This document shows, in pieces, positions 63,669 through 64,000 of a DNA stretch of 64,000 nt. The DNA is taken from NCBI RefSeq assembly GCF_900186615.1, contig NZ_LT896588.1, positions 3,126,471 to 3,190,470 on the forward strand. The letters run 5' to 3'. The position numbers were made by a program, and so were the translations under genes. The stretch's first letter is position 1, and each line of letters starts with the position of its first letter. A model generated the notes under the pieces. The model did not search any database and was not told where the DNA came from. It worked only from the letters and a program-made list of their open reading frames with translations. The stretch is from Parabacteroides bouchesdurhonensis (GTDB lineage: Bacteria > Bacteroidota > Bacteroidia > Bacteroidales > Tannerellaceae).

Positions 63669-64000
63669 TTAAGGAACTTCAACCTTGTTCAATATTTCAC
63701 TGATTACTTCTTCGGATGTCAGATTATTTGCTTCCGCCTCGTAGCTCAAACCGATACGATGACGCATTACATCGTGGCATACGGCGCGCACATCTTCCGG
63801 AATTACATATCCTCTACGTTTGATGAAGGCATAAGCGCGAGCGGCCAAAGCCAGATTAATTGATGCACGTGGAGAAGCTCCGAATGAAATCATGCCCGAC
63901 AAATTAGCCAAACCATGTTCTTGCGGGAAACGGGTGGCAAATACAATATCTACTATATATCGTTCAATCTTCTCATCTAGATAAACCTCACGAACCACAT
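63669..64000 (-). CDS. moxR: MoxR family AAA+ ATPase, C-terminal part (5' end outside window)
   Basis: The last 110 residues of a MoxR ATPase: the lid helices carry GASPRASINLALAARAYAF and GYVIPEDVRAVCHDVMRHRIGL, the conserved sensor-2 region of the family. The Walker motifs lie beyond base 64000. MoxR is the probable first gene of the operon and the energy source for the VWA proteins downstream. The frame is open to the window edge. Confidence 0.9.
   Translation of the reverse strand, partial: VVREVYLDEKIERYIVDIVFATRFPQEHGLANLSGMISFGASPRASINLALAARAYAFIKRRGYVIPEDVRAVCHDVMRHRIGLSYEAEANNLTSEEVISEILNKVEVP

Overview
This window reads as a chromosomal segment of a Bacteroidales bacterium, most likely Parabacteroides or a close relative; the genus is an inference from gene content, not a database match. 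Supporting signs are Bacteroidota-type promoters (TTG/TTTG, about 20 bp, TAnnTTTG) before many genes, few strong Shine-Dalgarno sites, an RprXY-like two-component pair, a BatABCDE (aerotolerance) operon, GxxExxY and AlaX-type small proteins, and many exported beta-barrels and lipoproteins. It is mostly core genome. No phage, insertion sequence or CRISPR array is visible.

Layout. 1-5318 (+): the 3' part of a sugar-kinase/MurQ fusion for cell-wall sugar recycling, an intact GH78 alpha-L-rhamnosidase lipoprotein, and a second GH78 gene gutted by a roughly 1.6 kb internal deletion. 5320-10352: a YgiQ-type radical SAM enzyme (-), malate dehydrogenase (+), and a divergent metY / Lrp-AsnC pair. 10412-17234 (-): an exported S9 peptidase, a methyltransferase overlapping ispE, and folC followed by an MFS transporter. 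17345-22175: rprY-rprX (-), divergent from an outer-membrane beta-barrel gene whose upstream region carries helically phased direct repeats. 22496-27109 (+): phoH, a CDF metal exporter, guanine deaminase and an exported EEP-family hydrolase. 27197-30052 (-): pgk, an alanyl-tRNA editing protein, a GxxExxY gene bracketed by 27-bp inverted repeats, and a GNAT enzyme. 30213-31710 (+): panB and tag. 31747-35132: a PAP2/beta-barrel fusion (-) divergent from cobB and a cobalamin adenosyltransferase (+). 35133-42814 (-): ybaK, tex, a permease-ATPase fusion ABC transporter with its lipoprotein, three tRNA-Arg(ACG) genes and a PlpD-like patatin autotransporter. 42987-48044 (-): htpG and clpC. 48250-52108 (+): gyrA and a TPR protein. 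52454-55456: orphan Hpt, AraC regulator, DUF2007-Usp-Usp protein and a small HTH protein. 55592-64000 (-): moxR (cut by the window edge), DUF58, a BatD-like protein, batA, batB, batC, batD, batE and a membrane PAP2 phosphatase.

The least explained structure is non-coding. Three intergenic stretches (22220-22257, 45217-45298, 63600-63659) carry short palindromes built as 6-bp arm, variable 4-bp centre, 6-bp arm, with 6-bp spacers and an exact 22-bp pitch. Two loci share the GATCAC..GTGATC sequence; the third has an unrelated sequence but the same geometry. Other unexplained items are the inverted-repeat-bounded GxxExxY gene, several operator-like palindromes on promoters (phoH-CDF gap, EEP gene, cobB, patatin gene), and a terminator-like hairpin that runs into the start codon of the ABC lipoprotein downstream of the tRNA cluster.
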